Assembly: GCA_030645235.1 (NCBI GenBank)
Contig: JAUSMV010000030.1
Coordinates: 558,001 to 622,000, forward strand
DNA: 64,000 bases
Reading direction: 5' to 3'
Source of the DNA: Parvibaculum sp.
Lineage (GTDB): Bacteria; Pseudomonadota; Alphaproteobacteria; Parvibaculales; Parvibaculaceae
In this document: positions 16,184 through 25,135 of the stretch, piece after piece
Position numbering within the stretch: position 1 is the stretch's first letter
Layout: each line of letters begins with the position of its first letter
Made by a program: the position numbers and the translations under genes
The notes under the pieces: model-generated
Told to the model about the DNA's origin: nothing
What the model saw: the letters and a program-made list of their open reading frames with translations, nothing else
Databases searched by the model: none

Positions 16184-16759
16184 GTGATGAAAGAGCGCGG
16201 CATAAGCACGAGGGAAATTCTTCTGAGCCTGCTGCTTGAAGGTCCCATGACCGGCTATGACATCAAGAAAGCTCTCGACATCGACATTTCGAACATCGCC
16301 GATATCCGCATCAACAACCTCTATCCACTGCTGAGCAATCTGGCGGAAGACGGGCTGCTGACATTCACCCGCGTCGAGCAGGAAAAGCGGCCGAGCAAAA
16401 AAATCTATGCGCTGACGGAGAAGGGCCGCAAAACCTGCATGGAAGCTCTGGCAACCTGCAAGGCAAAGCACAGGCTCAAATCAGAATTTTTGTTCGTGCT
16501 GAAATTCGCGCCGATGCTGAACGCAGCACGCATCAGCCAGCTTGTCGAAGGTCGGCTGCACGACATCGGCAAATCGCTTGAGGCGCTGGCGTCGGGAGAG
16601 GCGCGGCGCAGCGCTTGCGCAGGGACGGCGGAGGAATTCGCGCTTGGTCTTGCGCGCGCGTTGCTGGAGGCAGAGATCGAGTTCATCCGCGATAATCGCG
16701 CACGACTATGCGATGCAGGGCTGGGAACGACAACGAAACGGGCGATGCCCGCAGGCTGA
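16184..16759 (+). CDS. PadR-family transcriptional regulator
   Basis: A 191-residue regulator with the PadR winged helix at residues 10-85: ILLSLLLEGPMTGYDIKKAL, NLYPLLSNLAEDGLL and KKIYALTEKGRK. The C-terminal helical domain (residues 95-175) is of the Vir_act_alpha_C type used for dimerisation. Family members are ligand-responsive repressors of neighbouring genes, often in hydrophobic-compound catabolism. It is divergent from the DUF1302 gene, a plausible target. GTG 16184 and ATG 16187 are both possible starts. Confidence 0.85.
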   Translation: MMKERGISTREILLSLLLEGPMTGYDIKKALDIDISNIADIRINNLYPLLSNLAEDGLLTFTRVEQEKRPSKKIYALTEKGRKTCMEALATCKAKHRLKSEFLFVLKFAPMLNAARISQLVEGRLHDIGKSLEALASGEARRSACAGTAEEFALGLARALLEAEIEFIRDNRARLCDAGLGTTTKRAMPAG

Positions 16760-16762
16760 ATG

Positions 16763-17938
16763 TCAGGCGGCAACACTTTTCTGGCGGATGGTGCGTTCCG
16801 GCGGCAGAGCGACACAGACGCATGTGCCGCGACCCAGCTCGCTGCTGATATGCAATGTGCCGCCGTGAATTTCGACCATGGCTTTGACGAGCGGCAGGCC
16901 GAGACCTGTGCCTGCCCGCGTGCGCGTGAACGAGTTTTCAATTTGCTCGAATGGCTCCAGCACCTTGTCGAGCTTATCGGCAGGGATGCCTATACCCGTG
17001 TCGGACACTGACATTTCCAGCCCGCCTGCCTCATTCTCATGGGCGGCGAGCGTGATCACACCGCCCGCAGGCGTGAACTTGATGGCGTTTGACAGGAGAT
17101 TGACCAGCACACGACGGACCTGCTGCTCGTCGGCTCGGATTTGCGGCAAGGCGGCGCGGATATCGATCCTGAGCGTGACACGCGCGATCTGAATGGATTG
17201 ACGCATCATGCGCAGCACTTCATTGCCAAGGAGCGCAAGATCCACTTCATCTTCGTGCAATTCGAAATGGCCGGATTCGATCTTGGCCATGTCGAGAAGT
17301 TCGTTAATCATAGCAAGAAGGTGGATGCCGCTGCCGTGAATGTCCTGCGCATATTCATGGTAGCGCGTTGGTGTCATAGGTCCCAGCAATTGCAGGCGCA
17401 TCAGGTCAGCAAAGCCGATAATGGCGTTGAGCGGCGTGCGCAATTCGTGGCTCATGCTGGCCAGAAACTGTGATTTGCTTTCACTCGCCGCTTCGGCGCG
17501 CTGACGCTGGCGCTCCAACTCATCGGCACGCGCGGCCAGCATATCGGCTGTCGCCAGCATAAGCGTGGCGGCGGAGCCAAGGCCGAAATAACGGCCATGT
17601 TCAGTGACGATATAGCCCTGCAAGGGTGAGTGAGTCTCGTTTGAAAACAAGGCGGTGCCAATGTCCTCGCAGCTGGCTTCAGCGTCAACGATCACCGGAT
17701 GCGTGTTCATCAGGCTTGAGACCGGCTGACGGCCATACAATTCGCGGCCATACATGCGCACATAGACCAGCATGAAATCCTGACGGCTGACGAGGCCGAC
17801 CGGACGATCTCCGCAGACAACCGGAATATGCATGATCTCGGTTTCCGCCAGAAGCCGCGCAAAGACATCGGCGCAGCTTGTATCCGGACGCAGGGGCACA
17901 ACATGTTCGGACAGATCGCGGGCGATTGGATTGGACAT
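16763..17938 (-). CDS. CBS-domain sensor histidine kinase, cytoplasmic
   Basis: A 391-residue kinase without transmembrane segments. Residues 1-125 form a CBS pair (LAETEIMHIPVVCGDRPVGL then a second copy with MNTHPVIVDAEASCEDIG), a fold that binds adenine nucleotides or metals. A coiled segment leads to HisKA at about 155-220 (ASMSHELRTPLNAIIGF, phospho-acceptor His) and HATPase_c at 265-380 (LVNLLSNAIKFTPAGG, DTGIGIPADKL, GTGLGLPLVKAM). No response regulator is adjacent, so the partner must be elsewhere. Its C-terminus converges on the PadR gene, ending 3 bases away. Confidence 0.88.
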   Translation of the reverse strand: MSNPIARDLSEHVVPLRPDTSCADVFARLLAETEIMHIPVVCGDRPVGLVSRQDFMLVYVRMYGRELYGRQPVSSLMNTHPVIVDAEASCEDIGTALFSNETHSPLQGYIVTEHGRYFGLGSAATLMLATADMLAARADELERQRQRAEAASESKSQFLASMSHELRTPLNAIIGFADLMRLQLLGPMTPTRYHEYAQDIHGSGIHLLAMINELLDMAKIESGHFELHEDEVDLALLGNEVLRMMRQSIQIARVTLRIDIRAALPQIRADEQQVRRVLVNLLSNAIKFTPAGGVITLAAHENEAGGLEMSVSDTGIGIPADKLDKVLEPFEQIENSFTRTRAGTGLGLPLVKAMVEIHGGTLHISSELGRGTCVCVALPPERTIRQKSVAA

Positions 17939-18154
17939 GCGTGGCGGACCCTAAAAGCATACTGAACGAGGTGAGCCATTTATGCTAAGGGCTGCTTAAG
18001 GAAGGCTGAAACTCGCGTCTGCCTCACGTCATGTCAAAAAAAATTCACAGAACTGCATTGGAAGCGAGCATGGCGAAAGACAGGTGCTATAGTTGAGAGC
18101 AAATCAGCGAGAGCCTGAGCCGGTTGCGGCCCATGATGATGGCGGGGGAAGCCG

Positions 18155-19426
18155 GTGACGACTTTTGATGAGACGGATGACGCAGCGGCAGCGCGGACGC
18201 AGAGAGAGCGGTCGGGGCGGCTGAAGCTCTATTTCGGCGGTCAGGCGAGCTGGTTCATCAGCCTCGGCATTCAATTCGTCCTCTTTCCCTATCTCGCTGC
18301 GGAAATGCTGCACGAGACGCCCGCGCGCGTCGGCATTGCGCAAATGTCGCTGATGGCCCCGGCGATCCTATTTATTCTGCTTGGCGGGACAATTGCCGAC
18401 CATTCGGATGTCCGGCGCATTCTCGTGCGCATGCATGCGCTCTCAGTGTTGCCGCCGCTGATGCTGTTTGCTGTGATTTTGAGCGGACATCTCACTTACG
18501 GCATTCTCATTGCCTATGCACTGGCCATGGGCACGCTTGGTGCTTTCGCCATGCCTGCGCGGGACAGTGCGCTCAACCGCATCGCCGAGACGAACATTCA
18601 GCAGGCGGTGACGCTTGCGATGGGCACGCAGATGGGGAGCCAGCTCCTTGGCATGTTGTTCGTCACTCTTGCGGCGCTCACGCTCAGCGCCGTTGTCAAC
18701 ATACCCATTCTGCTGTTGTTCCAAATGACCATGCTCGCCGCCGGTGCGGTGTTGACGGCAAAGCTCGATCCGCTGCCGCCGGAACATGCACCATCGGGCG
18801 CGGGACGGTTTGCGCAAATTCTTGACGGGATTGCGTCCGCCTGGGAGCAGCCGATTTCCTTCATGGTCATTGTGCTCAATTTTGCCGTCGGGCTTTTTTA
18901 TGTCGGCAGTTTCATGGTCGTTCTGCCGCTGAGCATGCGCGACGTTTATAATTTCAACGGCACCGAATTTACGAGCCGTTTCGCGATGATCAATATCGCC
19001 TTCTGGGGCGGCACGATTGCGTCGAATATTGCGCTCCTGAAGGTCGGGCATATCGTACATCGCGGACGCGTGATGATGGGCGCGGTGACGGCCGGTTTTA
19101 TTATTCTGGCGCTGATGTCTCTGACACTGCCTTTCGCTGTGCTGTGTCTCCTCTGCTTCCTTTGGGGCGTCGGTGCGGGCACAACAATGACGATGGGGCG
19201 GACGATTGTGCAGATCGCCGCCAAGCCGAGCCACCGCGCACGTGTGCTGGCGCTTTATCAGCTTGGCTTTTCGGGCGGCGCGCCGATCGGTTCGCTCATC
19301 ATGGGATTTCTTGTCGGCTGGTACGGCGTCCACGACGCTGTGCTCATTCCGGCGGGCATCATGGTGCTCATCATTCTGAGCCTCTTTTTCTCGCCACTCT
19401 GGAACTATCGGGCGGATGAGGCATGA
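18155..19426 (+). CDS. MFS transporter (first of a coupled pair)
   Basis: A 423-residue inner-membrane transporter of the major facilitator superfamily (MFS_3/drug-efflux type), with about twelve predicted transmembrane segments and the motif-A-like GGTIADHSDVRRILVR between segments 2 and 3. GTG at 18155 is the start, preceded by GGGGGA. It overlaps the next gene by ATGA and is its paralog, sharing the HETxARVGIAQMxxM segment. The substrate is unknown. Confidence 0.87.
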   Translation: MTTFDETDDAAAARTQRERSGRLKLYFGGQASWFISLGIQFVLFPYLAAEMLHETPARVGIAQMSLMAPAILFILLGGTIADHSDVRRILVRMHALSVLPPLMLFAVILSGHLTYGILIAYALAMGTLGAFAMPARDSALNRIAETNIQQAVTLAMGTQMGSQLLGMLFVTLAALTLSAVVNIPILLLFQMTMLAAGAVLTAKLDPLPPEHAPSGAGRFAQILDGIASAWEQPISFMVIVLNFAVGLFYVGSFMVVLPLSMRDVYNFNGTEFTSRFAMINIAFWGGTIASNIALLKVGHIVHRGRVMMGAVTAGFIILALMSLTLPFAVLCLLCFLWGVGAGTTMTMGRTIVQIAAKPSHRARVLALYQLGFSGGAPIGSLIMGFLVGWYGVHDAVLIPAGIMVLIILSLFFSPLWNYRADEA

Positions 19427-20661
19427 GCGCGCCGGAGACACATGAGGATGCGCCGGGGTCTGATCTCGGCTGGTACATGGGCGGCATCTGGTTTTATTTT
19501 ATTTCCAGCGGCATTCAGGGCGTGATGTTTCCCTGGATCATCACGATTGTGCTGCATGAAACCTCAACGCGCGTCGGCATCGCGCAAATGATGACGATGC
19601 TGCCGATGCTGATCTTCACGCTGTTCGGCGGGGCGCTCGCTGACCGTGTTGATCTGCGCCAGCATCTGATGCGGTTGCAAATGATCCAGACCGTACCGCC
19701 GATAGCGCTGGCGATCATTATTTATACCGGCCATCTCTCTTATGAAGTGATGCTTGGCTTTGGTGTGTTGCTTGGTGTGGTCGGTGCCTATGTGATGCCG
19801 ACACGCGACGCGATGCTGACCCGCGTTGCCATGGCGAGCCTCAAGGGCAATATTCAGCGCGGCGTCGCTCTGTCGATGAGCGGGCAATTCCTCGGACAAG
19901 TCGGCGGGTTCCTCATTGGCAGCTTTGCCTGGTTGTTCGGTGCACCGGTCCTGTTTGTGACACAGAGCCTGTTGCTGCTTGGTGCTGTGTTCACAACAAG
20001 CAAGCTCTCACCTGCCCCACCGTCGAACTTCGGTCGCCCGCAAACCTCGCAGCTCACCGCCATCAAGGAAGGGCTTGTCGTTATCTGGAAGAGCGAGCGG
20101 CTCAGGCCCGTCATCATCATGATGTTCATGTCGGGCATCTTGTTCATGGGCGTCTTTATGGTGCTCTTTCCGATCATGGTGCGCGACGTCTATCACGGCT
20201 CGTCGCTGGAAATCGGCATCATCAATATGTGTTTTTTCGGTGGCATCGGCATTTCGTCCTTCACGCTGTCGCGGCTGAAACCCATCCGCCGTCAGGGCCG
20301 CGCGATGATGCTGGCCATGTGCACCGGCTCATCCGTGATGGTGGTCATGCATTTCGGGTTTCCGATTTATGTCGTCGATTTTCTGGCGCTGTGCTGGGGG
20401 CTGGCAGGCGGTGTTTCGATGACGCAATCGCGCGCGGTGGTGCAGGAATTTGCCGAACCGCATATGCGCGCGCGCCTCATCGCGGCGTTTCAGCTGGGCT
20501 CAATGGGCGGCGGTCCCATCGGCGCGGTGATGACCGGCTATGTGATTGCCTATCTCGGACCACTCGATGCCGTGCTGGTGCCTGTGGCGCTGATGGTGGT
20601 GTTGTGGCTGTCGATCTTCTTCTTCACGCCGCTATGGAAGCTGGAAGCAATGCCGAAGTAA
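19423..20661 (+). CDS. MFS transporter (second of a coupled pair)
   Basis: A 412-residue MFS protein paralogous to the preceding one: both have HETSTRVGIAQMMTM-type and GGALADRVDLRQHLMR-type segments in the same positions. The four-base ATGA overlap makes translation coupled and equal expression likely, so a heteromeric transporter is conceivable; MFS proteins normally act alone, so this is inference. A strong bidirectional terminator follows directly. Confidence 0.87.
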   Translation: MSAPETHEDAPGSDLGWYMGGIWFYFISSGIQGVMFPWIITIVLHETSTRVGIAQMMTMLPMLIFTLFGGALADRVDLRQHLMRLQMIQTVPPIALAIIIYTGHLSYEVMLGFGVLLGVVGAYVMPTRDAMLTRVAMASLKGNIQRGVALSMSGQFLGQVGGFLIGSFAWLFGAPVLFVTQSLLLLGAVFTTSKLSPAPPSNFGRPQTSQLTAIKEGLVVIWKSERLRPVIIMMFMSGILFMGVFMVLFPIMVRDVYHGSSLEIGIINMCFFGGIGISSFTLSRLKPIRRQGRAMMLAMCTGSSVMVVMHFGFPIYVVDFLALCWGLAGGVSMTQSRAVVQEFAEPHMRARLIAAFQLGSMGGGPIGAVMTGYVIAYLGPLDAVLVPVALMVVLWLSIFFFTPLWKLEAMPK

Positions 20662-20690
20662 AAAGGGCGGACCCGATGGTCCGCCCTTTT
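20661..20690. terminator. Bidirectional rho-independent terminator
   Basis: AAAAGGGCGGACC and GGTCCGCCCTTTT pair perfectly around a CGAT loop, with T-runs in both directions. It sits at the stop of the second MFS gene and 6 bases after the end of the convergent enoyl-CoA hydratase gene. Confidence 0.9.
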
Positions 20691-20695
20691 CAATA

Positions 20696-21601
20696 TTACT
20701 TATATTCGCGCTTCGGCCACCATGGGAAGAAGGACGGCATGTTCTTCGACACTTTGTCGGGATAGACCGCCGGACGCTTTTCGAGGAAGGACACGACGCC
20801 TTCTTTGGCATCCTGCGTGCGGCCACGCGCATAGATGGCGCGGCTGTCGATCTTGTGGGCTTCCATCGGATGATCCATCGCCGAGATACGCCACATCATC
20901 TGGCGCGTCAGCGCGACGGACACGGAGGCCGTGTTGTCTGCAATTTCGCGCGCCATGGCGCGGGCCGCAGGCAGCAGATCTTCGGGCTTGTAAATCGCGG
21001 AAACGAGACCACCGGCAAGCGCTTCCGACGCGGGGAAGACGCGGCCTGAATAGGTCCATTCCAGCGCCTTGGAAATGCCGACAATGCGGGGCAGGAACCA
21101 GCTTGAGCAGGCTTCCGGCACGATGCCGCGACGCGCGAAGACAAAACCGAATTTCGCGGTGTCGGAGGCGAGGCGAATGTCCATCGCAAGCTGCATCGTG
21201 ACACCGATGCCGACGGCGGGACCGTTGACCGCCGCGATGACGGGCTTCAGCGATTCAAAGATGCGCAAGGTCAGACGGCCGCCGCCGTCGCGCACGGCTT
21301 CGTGGCTCCAGTCGATGGAGCCGTCGGCCTGCACAGGATTGCCCTGCTTGTCGGGGCGGTCGGTGCGGGCTTCATAGTCGAATGTCTTGGCACCAGCGGA
21401 CAGATCAGCACCGGCGCAGAAGGCGCGGCCTTCGCCTGTGACGATGATGGCGCGGATTTCGTCGTCGGCATCGGCGCGGTCAAAGGCGTCGATCATTTCC
21501 ATCATCATTTCGCCCGTGAAAGCATTGAGCTTGTCGGGACGGTTCAGCGTGAGGGTCAGAATGTTCTCCGAGACCTCGTATTTGATTGTCGTGTAGGCCA
21601 T
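20696..21601 (-). CDS. Enoyl-CoA hydratase/isomerase (crotonase family)
   Basis: 301 residues from ATG 21601, which has GGGAG upstream. The crotonase fold is clear: IRAIIVTGEGRAFCAGADLS (oxyanion-hole segment), later AAVNGPAVGIGVTMQLAMDI and FGFVFARRGIVPEACSSWFL. The Glu of GIVPE aligns with one catalytic position of hydratases, and the other Glu/Asp varies. Such enzymes hydrate trans-2-enoyl-CoA in beta-oxidation, but isomerase or hydrolase activity cannot be excluded. It is divergent from an acyl-CoA ligase gene. Confidence 0.87.
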   Translation of the reverse strand: MAYTTIKYEVSENILTLTLNRPDKLNAFTGEMMMEMIDAFDRADADDEIRAIIVTGEGRAFCAGADLSAGAKTFDYEARTDRPDKQGNPVQADGSIDWSHEAVRDGGGRLTLRIFESLKPVIAAVNGPAVGIGVTMQLAMDIRLASDTAKFGFVFARRGIVPEACSSWFLPRIVGISKALEWTYSGRVFPASEALAGGLVSAIYKPEDLLPAARAMAREIADNTASVSVALTRQMMWRISAMDHPMEAHKIDSRAIYARGRTQDAKEGVVSFLEKRPAVYPDKVSKNMPSFFPWWPKREYK

Positions 21602-21662
21602 TTTTTGCTCCCTGTTTGCGGCATATGCCAAATTTTCTGGTGCCGGACTTGTTGTGGCCGTT

Positions 21663-21686
21663 GCGTCAACTGCAAAAAGTTGACGC
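21663..21686. promoter_or_regulatory. Perfect 9-6-9 inverted repeat between crotonase and acyl-CoA ligase genes
   Basis: GCGTCAACT-GCAAAA-AGTTGACGC lies 62 bases upstream of the crotonase start in a 248-base divergent promoter. It could be an operator for a fatty-acid regulator of TetR or FadR type, or a leader hairpin. A weaker inverted repeat (TTTGGGG/CCCCAAG) lies at 21705-21730. The rest of the region holds no gene. Confidence 0.4.
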
Positions 21687-21849
21687 CGGTCTCAACTTGC
21701 GGTCCTTTGGGGTCCAACAAGGTCCCCAAGTTCAACGAATATCTTGTGACCTGATATAACAACGCCGCCGAAGAAAAGCGAAGCCCCCCATTCGGGCTAT
21801 TGCTTCACGGCCCGTATGACGGCCTATGCGCCCCAGGGAGACGACGACG

Positions 21850-23403
21850 ATGCATCCTTCTGTCCATGCTAAAACCACGCCGAACAAAGCCGCCTATATC
21901 ATGGCCGCGACCGGCGAGACGGTGACCTATAAAGAACTTGATGAGCGCTCAAACCAGCTGGCGCATCTCTTTCGTGATGCCGGCCTGAAACGGGGCGACG
22001 CTATTGCGATCTTCATGGACAATAACGCGCGGTTTTATGAAATCTGCTGGGCCGCGCAACGCTCAGGCCTTTATTACACGGCCGTCTCATCGCGCCTGAC
22101 AGCGGGTGAAATCGCCTATATCGCGGATGACTGCAACGCCAAGATGTTCTTCACCTCGGTTGCGCTTGCGCCTGTCGCATCGGAACTGATTGCCGGCAAT
22201 CATCTGCCGAAGGTGAAGCGCAAATTTGTCGTCGGCGGCACACTCGCCGGATATGAATCCTACGAAGAGGCGCGGGCGAAATTTCCGGTGACGCCGATTG
22301 CCGACGAATCCTCAGGCGTTGACATGCTCTATTCGTCGGGCACAACGGGACGGCCCAAGGGCGTGCGCCATGCGCTGCCCGATACGCCGATTGAAGAGCC
22401 CGGCGCATTGGTCGGTCTCGCCATGATCCTTTACGGCATGGACAATAATTCGATCTATCTCTCGCCCGCGCCGCTCTATCACGCCGCGCCCCTGCGCTGG
22501 TCGATGTCGGCGCAGAAGCTCGGCGGGACAGTCATTGTCATGGAACATTTCGACGCCGAAGAAGCGCTGAAGCTCATCCAGAAATACAAGGTCACGCACA
22601 GCCAGTGGGTACCGACCATGTTTGTCCGCATGCTGAAAATGCCGGAAGCGGACCGCAAGAAATATGACGTGTCGTCGCTGAAAGTGGCGATCCACGCCGC
22701 CGCCCCCTGCCCCATCCCTGTCAAAGAACAGATGATCGCCTGGTGGGGTCCGGTGATTTACGAATATTACGCAGGCTCGGAAGGCAACGGCTTCACGGCG
22801 CTCAATTCCGAAGAATGGCTGGCGCATAAGGGCTCGGTCGGCAAGCCGCTCAATGCCATTGCGCATATTTGCGACGATGAAGGCAATGAGTTGCCCACAG
22901 GCGAGGCCGGCACGATCTATTTCGAGAGCGATGCGGTGTTTGAATATTTCAACGATCCGAAGAAGACAGCGGAATCGCGCCATCCCAATCATCCGACATG
23001 GTCAACCCTCGGCGATATCGGCAAGGTCGATGCGGAGGGCTATCTCTACCTCACCGACCGCAAAGCCTTCATGATTATTTCCGGCGGCGTGAATATCTAT
23101 CCGCAGGAATCTGAAAACCTGCTCGTCATGCATCCGAAGGTCGCCGACGTTGCCGTGATCGGCGTGCCGAACGAAGATTTCGGCGAAGAGGTGAAAGCCG
23201 TTGTGCAGCCGGTGAACTGGGCCGAGGCCGGTCCCGAACTTGCCGCTGAGCTGATGGACTATTGCAAAAGCCAGCTCTCAGCCATCAAGTGCCCGCGCTC
23301 CATCGACTTTGAGGCTGAACTGCCGCGCCATCCGACAGGCAAGCTCTACAAACGCCTGATCCGTGACCGCTACTGGGGCAACCGCGATTCCAAGATTGTT
23401 TGA
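21850..23403 (+). CDS. Acyl-CoA ligase (AMP-forming)
   Basis: 517 residues from ATG 21850, preceded by CAGGGAG. The adenylate-forming enzyme has the P-loop motif DMLYSSGTTGRPKGVRHA, the A4/A5 type motifs EYYAGSEGNGFTALN, the A8 hinge region LYLTDRKAFMIISGGVNIYP, and the terminal catalytic Lys in HPTGKLYKR. It activates a carboxylic acid, probably a fatty or aromatic acid, to its CoA thioester. The divergent crotonase and the downstream MaoC hydratase suggest a fatty-acid degradation context. A terminator follows. Confidence 0.9.
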   Translation: MHPSVHAKTTPNKAAYIMAATGETVTYKELDERSNQLAHLFRDAGLKRGDAIAIFMDNNARFYEICWAAQRSGLYYTAVSSRLTAGEIAYIADDCNAKMFFTSVALAPVASELIAGNHLPKVKRKFVVGGTLAGYESYEEARAKFPVTPIADESSGVDMLYSSGTTGRPKGVRHALPDTPIEEPGALVGLAMILYGMDNNSIYLSPAPLYHAAPLRWSMSAQKLGGTVIVMEHFDAEEALKLIQKYKVTHSQWVPTMFVRMLKMPEADRKKYDVSSLKVAIHAAAPCPIPVKEQMIAWWGPVIYEYYAGSEGNGFTALNSEEWLAHKGSVGKPLNAIAHICDDEGNELPTGEAGTIYFESDAVFEYFNDPKKTAESRHPNHPTWSTLGDIGKVDAEGYLYLTDRKAFMIISGGVNIYPQESENLLVMHPKVADVAVIGVPNEDFGEEVKAVVQPVNWAEAGPELAAELMDYCKSQLSAIKCPRSIDFEAELPRHPTGKLYKRLIRDRYWGNRDSKIV

Positions 23404-23425
23404 CCTCAGCATAATCTGACTAGGT

Positions 23426-23463
23426 AAATGCCGCAGCGCAGGAATATGCGTCTGCGGCATTTT
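23426..23463 (+). terminator. Terminator-like hairpin after the acyl-CoA ligase gene
   Basis: AAATGCCGCAG and CTGCGGCATTT pair perfectly around a 15-base loop, followed by a short T-run and C. It lies 23 bases after the acyl-CoA ligase stop. Confidence 0.72.
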
Positions 23464-23518
23464 CACGGGCGCGCTGTGCTAAACTGCGGCTCACACCATT
23501 TGAGTCGAGGTTTCCCCC

Positions 23519-23992
23519 ATGAAAAAACTTTCCGTTGCCTATGCTGCTCTGATGATCGCTATCGGTGCTTATCTCGCCGCGACGCCTGCCGAGGCCGCCA
23601 ACGAGGTCTATACCTCGGCGCTTCGCTGCAACAACAAGGCGGATGCGAGCAGCGAATTTAAAAAAGACCGTTACGTCTATTTCGACACAGATTCGAGCCG
23701 CGTACGCGATGGCGACCGCGACAAAATCAAACATATTTACGGCATCGCCAAAGGGCGCAGCGCCCAGCAGATTTGCCTCTTTGGTAAAGCCAGCAAAATA
23801 GGCGGGACAAGCGGCAACGCAGATCTGGGGCGCAAGCGGGCTGAAAAGGTCGCTCAGGAATTTGAGGCGCTCGGCTGGCCGCGCTCACGCATCGTCATCG
23901 GCACCGAAGGCGAGGCCTGGGGCTGGATGGAAGATATGCTCACCAGTGACGCCGAAGCCGACCGGCGCGTGCTGATCCGTCTCTCGATGTGA
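23519..23992 (+). CDS. OmpA-like envelope protein
   Basis: 157 residues with a signal peptide (MKKLSVAYAALMIAIGAYLA, cleavage after AEA near residue 25). The mature domain is OmpA-C-like: YVYFDTDSSRVRDGDRDKI, a middle ICLFGKASKIGGTSGNADLG, and a final GRKRAEKVAQEFEALGWP with SDAEADRRVLIRL. This is the peptidoglycan-binding fold. The usual NxxLSxxRA motif is replaced by NADLGRKRAEKV, so peptidoglycan binding is likely but not certain. It probably sits in the periplasm. It is monocistronic. Confidence 0.78.
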   Translation: MKKLSVAYAALMIAIGAYLAATPAEAANEVYTSALRCNNKADASSEFKKDRYVYFDTDSSRVRDGDRDKIKHIYGIAKGRSAQQICLFGKASKIGGTSGNADLGRKRAEKVAQEFEALGWPRSRIVIGTEGEAWGWMEDMLTSDAEADRRVLIRLSM

Positions 23993-24155
23993 GCAATCGG
24001 GCTTTTCTGGCCTGAATCAGGTTGGCAGCACTTAAATCAAGTTGGCTCTTAGAGCCTTGCCCGCTACCTTACGGCAAGCCATTTTGGGGCGGGCGGGGTC
24101 TTTCGTTTGTCTGCCCCTCAGAACGAAATCCAACAAACGAACGGGAGACGCCAAT

Positions 24156-24608
24156 ATGCGTATGTTCAACACGGTCGCCGAATACATCGCCGAAAAGGGC
24201 AATGAAATCGGCGTCAGCGAATGGGTCCAGATCGATCAGGACCGCATCAACAAATTTGCCGACGCAACAGGCGACCATCAGTGGATCCACATTGATCCCG
24301 AACGCACGAAAAAAGAACTCGGCATGCCCACGATTGCGCATGGTTATCTGACGCTCTCGCTCCTGCCCTTCCTGATGAGCAAAGTCAGCGGCGTGAAAAG
24401 CGCGACACGCGGCATCAACTATGGCTCGAACTCAGTGCGTTTCACGCAGATGGTGCCCGTCGGCTCCAAAGTACGTGCCCGCGTGAAGCTGAAAGACGCC
24501 GTGCCGAAAGCCGGTGGCTATCAGGTGACAAACGAAGTGACGATGGAAATCGAAGGCCAGGAACGCCCCGCAATGGTGGCTGAGACACTGAGCCTGATTT
24601 TCGAATGA
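24156..24608 (+). CDS. MaoC-like (R)-specific enoyl-CoA hydratase
   Basis: 150 residues from ATG 24156, after ACGGGAGA. This is a hot-dog-fold MaoC/NodN-type hydratase. The catalytic Asp and His are in FADATGDHQWIHIDPERTK, and TIAHGYLTLSLLPF is the family-typical helix. It hydrates 2-enoyl-CoA to (R)-3-hydroxyacyl-CoA, linking fatty-acid oxidation to polyhydroxyalkanoate or other pathways. It is monocistronic, preceded by a long leader. Confidence 0.87.
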   Translation: MRMFNTVAEYIAEKGNEIGVSEWVQIDQDRINKFADATGDHQWIHIDPERTKKELGMPTIAHGYLTLSLLPFLMSKVSGVKSATRGINYGSNSVRFTQMVPVGSKVRARVKLKDAVPKAGGYQVTNEVTMEIEGQERPAMVAETLSLIFE

Positions 24609-24647
24609 ACTGACTTGCGTGAGGGCGTTGCTCTCACCAAATATCTG

Positions 24648-24678
24648 CTGTCATCCCGTGCTTGTCATGGGATGACAG
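24648..24678. repeat. Palindromic hairpin, possible REP-like repeat or terminator
   Basis: CTGTCATCCC and GGGATGACAG pair perfectly around an 11-base loop, then GTTTTC. It follows the MaoC gene by 39 bases and ends 22 bases before msrB. GTCATCCC-type palindromes are common dispersed repeats in Alphaproteobacteria; a terminator role is equally possible. Confidence 0.55.
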
Positions 24679-24700
24679 TTTTCATTTGACGGGAGGCACC

Positions 24701-25111
24701 ATGACCGACACACCCATCAAAAAAATCATCAAGACCGATGCTGAATGGAAGGCGGAACTCACGCCTGACCAATATGCTGTGACGCGTGGCGCAGGCACCG
24801 AACGCGCAGGTACCGGCCCGTGGCTCCATGAGCACCGCGCAGGCATGTTCAAATGCGTGTGCTGCGGCACCGAGCTTTTCCGCTCCGAGACCAAGTTTGA
24901 GAGCGGGTCGGGCTGGCCGAGTTTCTTTGCGCCGGTGACGCGCGAGGCGGTTGAAGGTATCGAAGATAATTCGCACGGGATGCAGCGCATCGAAGCGCGT
25001 TGCGCGACCTGCGAGGCGCATTTAGGTCATGTGTTTCCCGACGGGCCGGAGCCGACAGGTCTGCGCTTTTGCATGAACGGGCTCGCTTTGGATTTCGATG
25101 CGGATGAGTGA
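24701..25111 (+). CDS. msrB: Peptide-methionine (R)-S-oxide reductase MsrB
   Basis: 136 residues. Zinc ligands are Cys52/Cys55 and Cys101/Cys104. The catalytic Cys lies in RFCMNG (Cys124), and conserved GSGWPSF and HLGHVF flank the active site. It reduces methionine-R-sulfoxide in oxidised proteins using thioredoxin. The start at 24701 has GGGAGG just upstream. It is cytoplasmic; no signal peptide is seen. It is followed 24 bases later by an oligopeptidase gene in the same direction. Confidence 0.95.
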   Translation: MTDTPIKKIIKTDAEWKAELTPDQYAVTRGAGTERAGTGPWLHEHRAGMFKCVCCGTELFRSETKFESGSGWPSFFAPVTREAVEGIEDNSHGMQRIEARCATCEAHLGHVFPDGPEPTGLRFCMNGLALDFDADE

Positions 25112-25135
25112 GCATCGCCACATATTGGAAATTTG

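Noticed and set aside
18443-19441. A 332-codon open frame on the minus strand
   Set aside because: Antisense to the first MFS gene; the predicted protein is a low-complexity mix rich in Arg, His and Glu with no family features.
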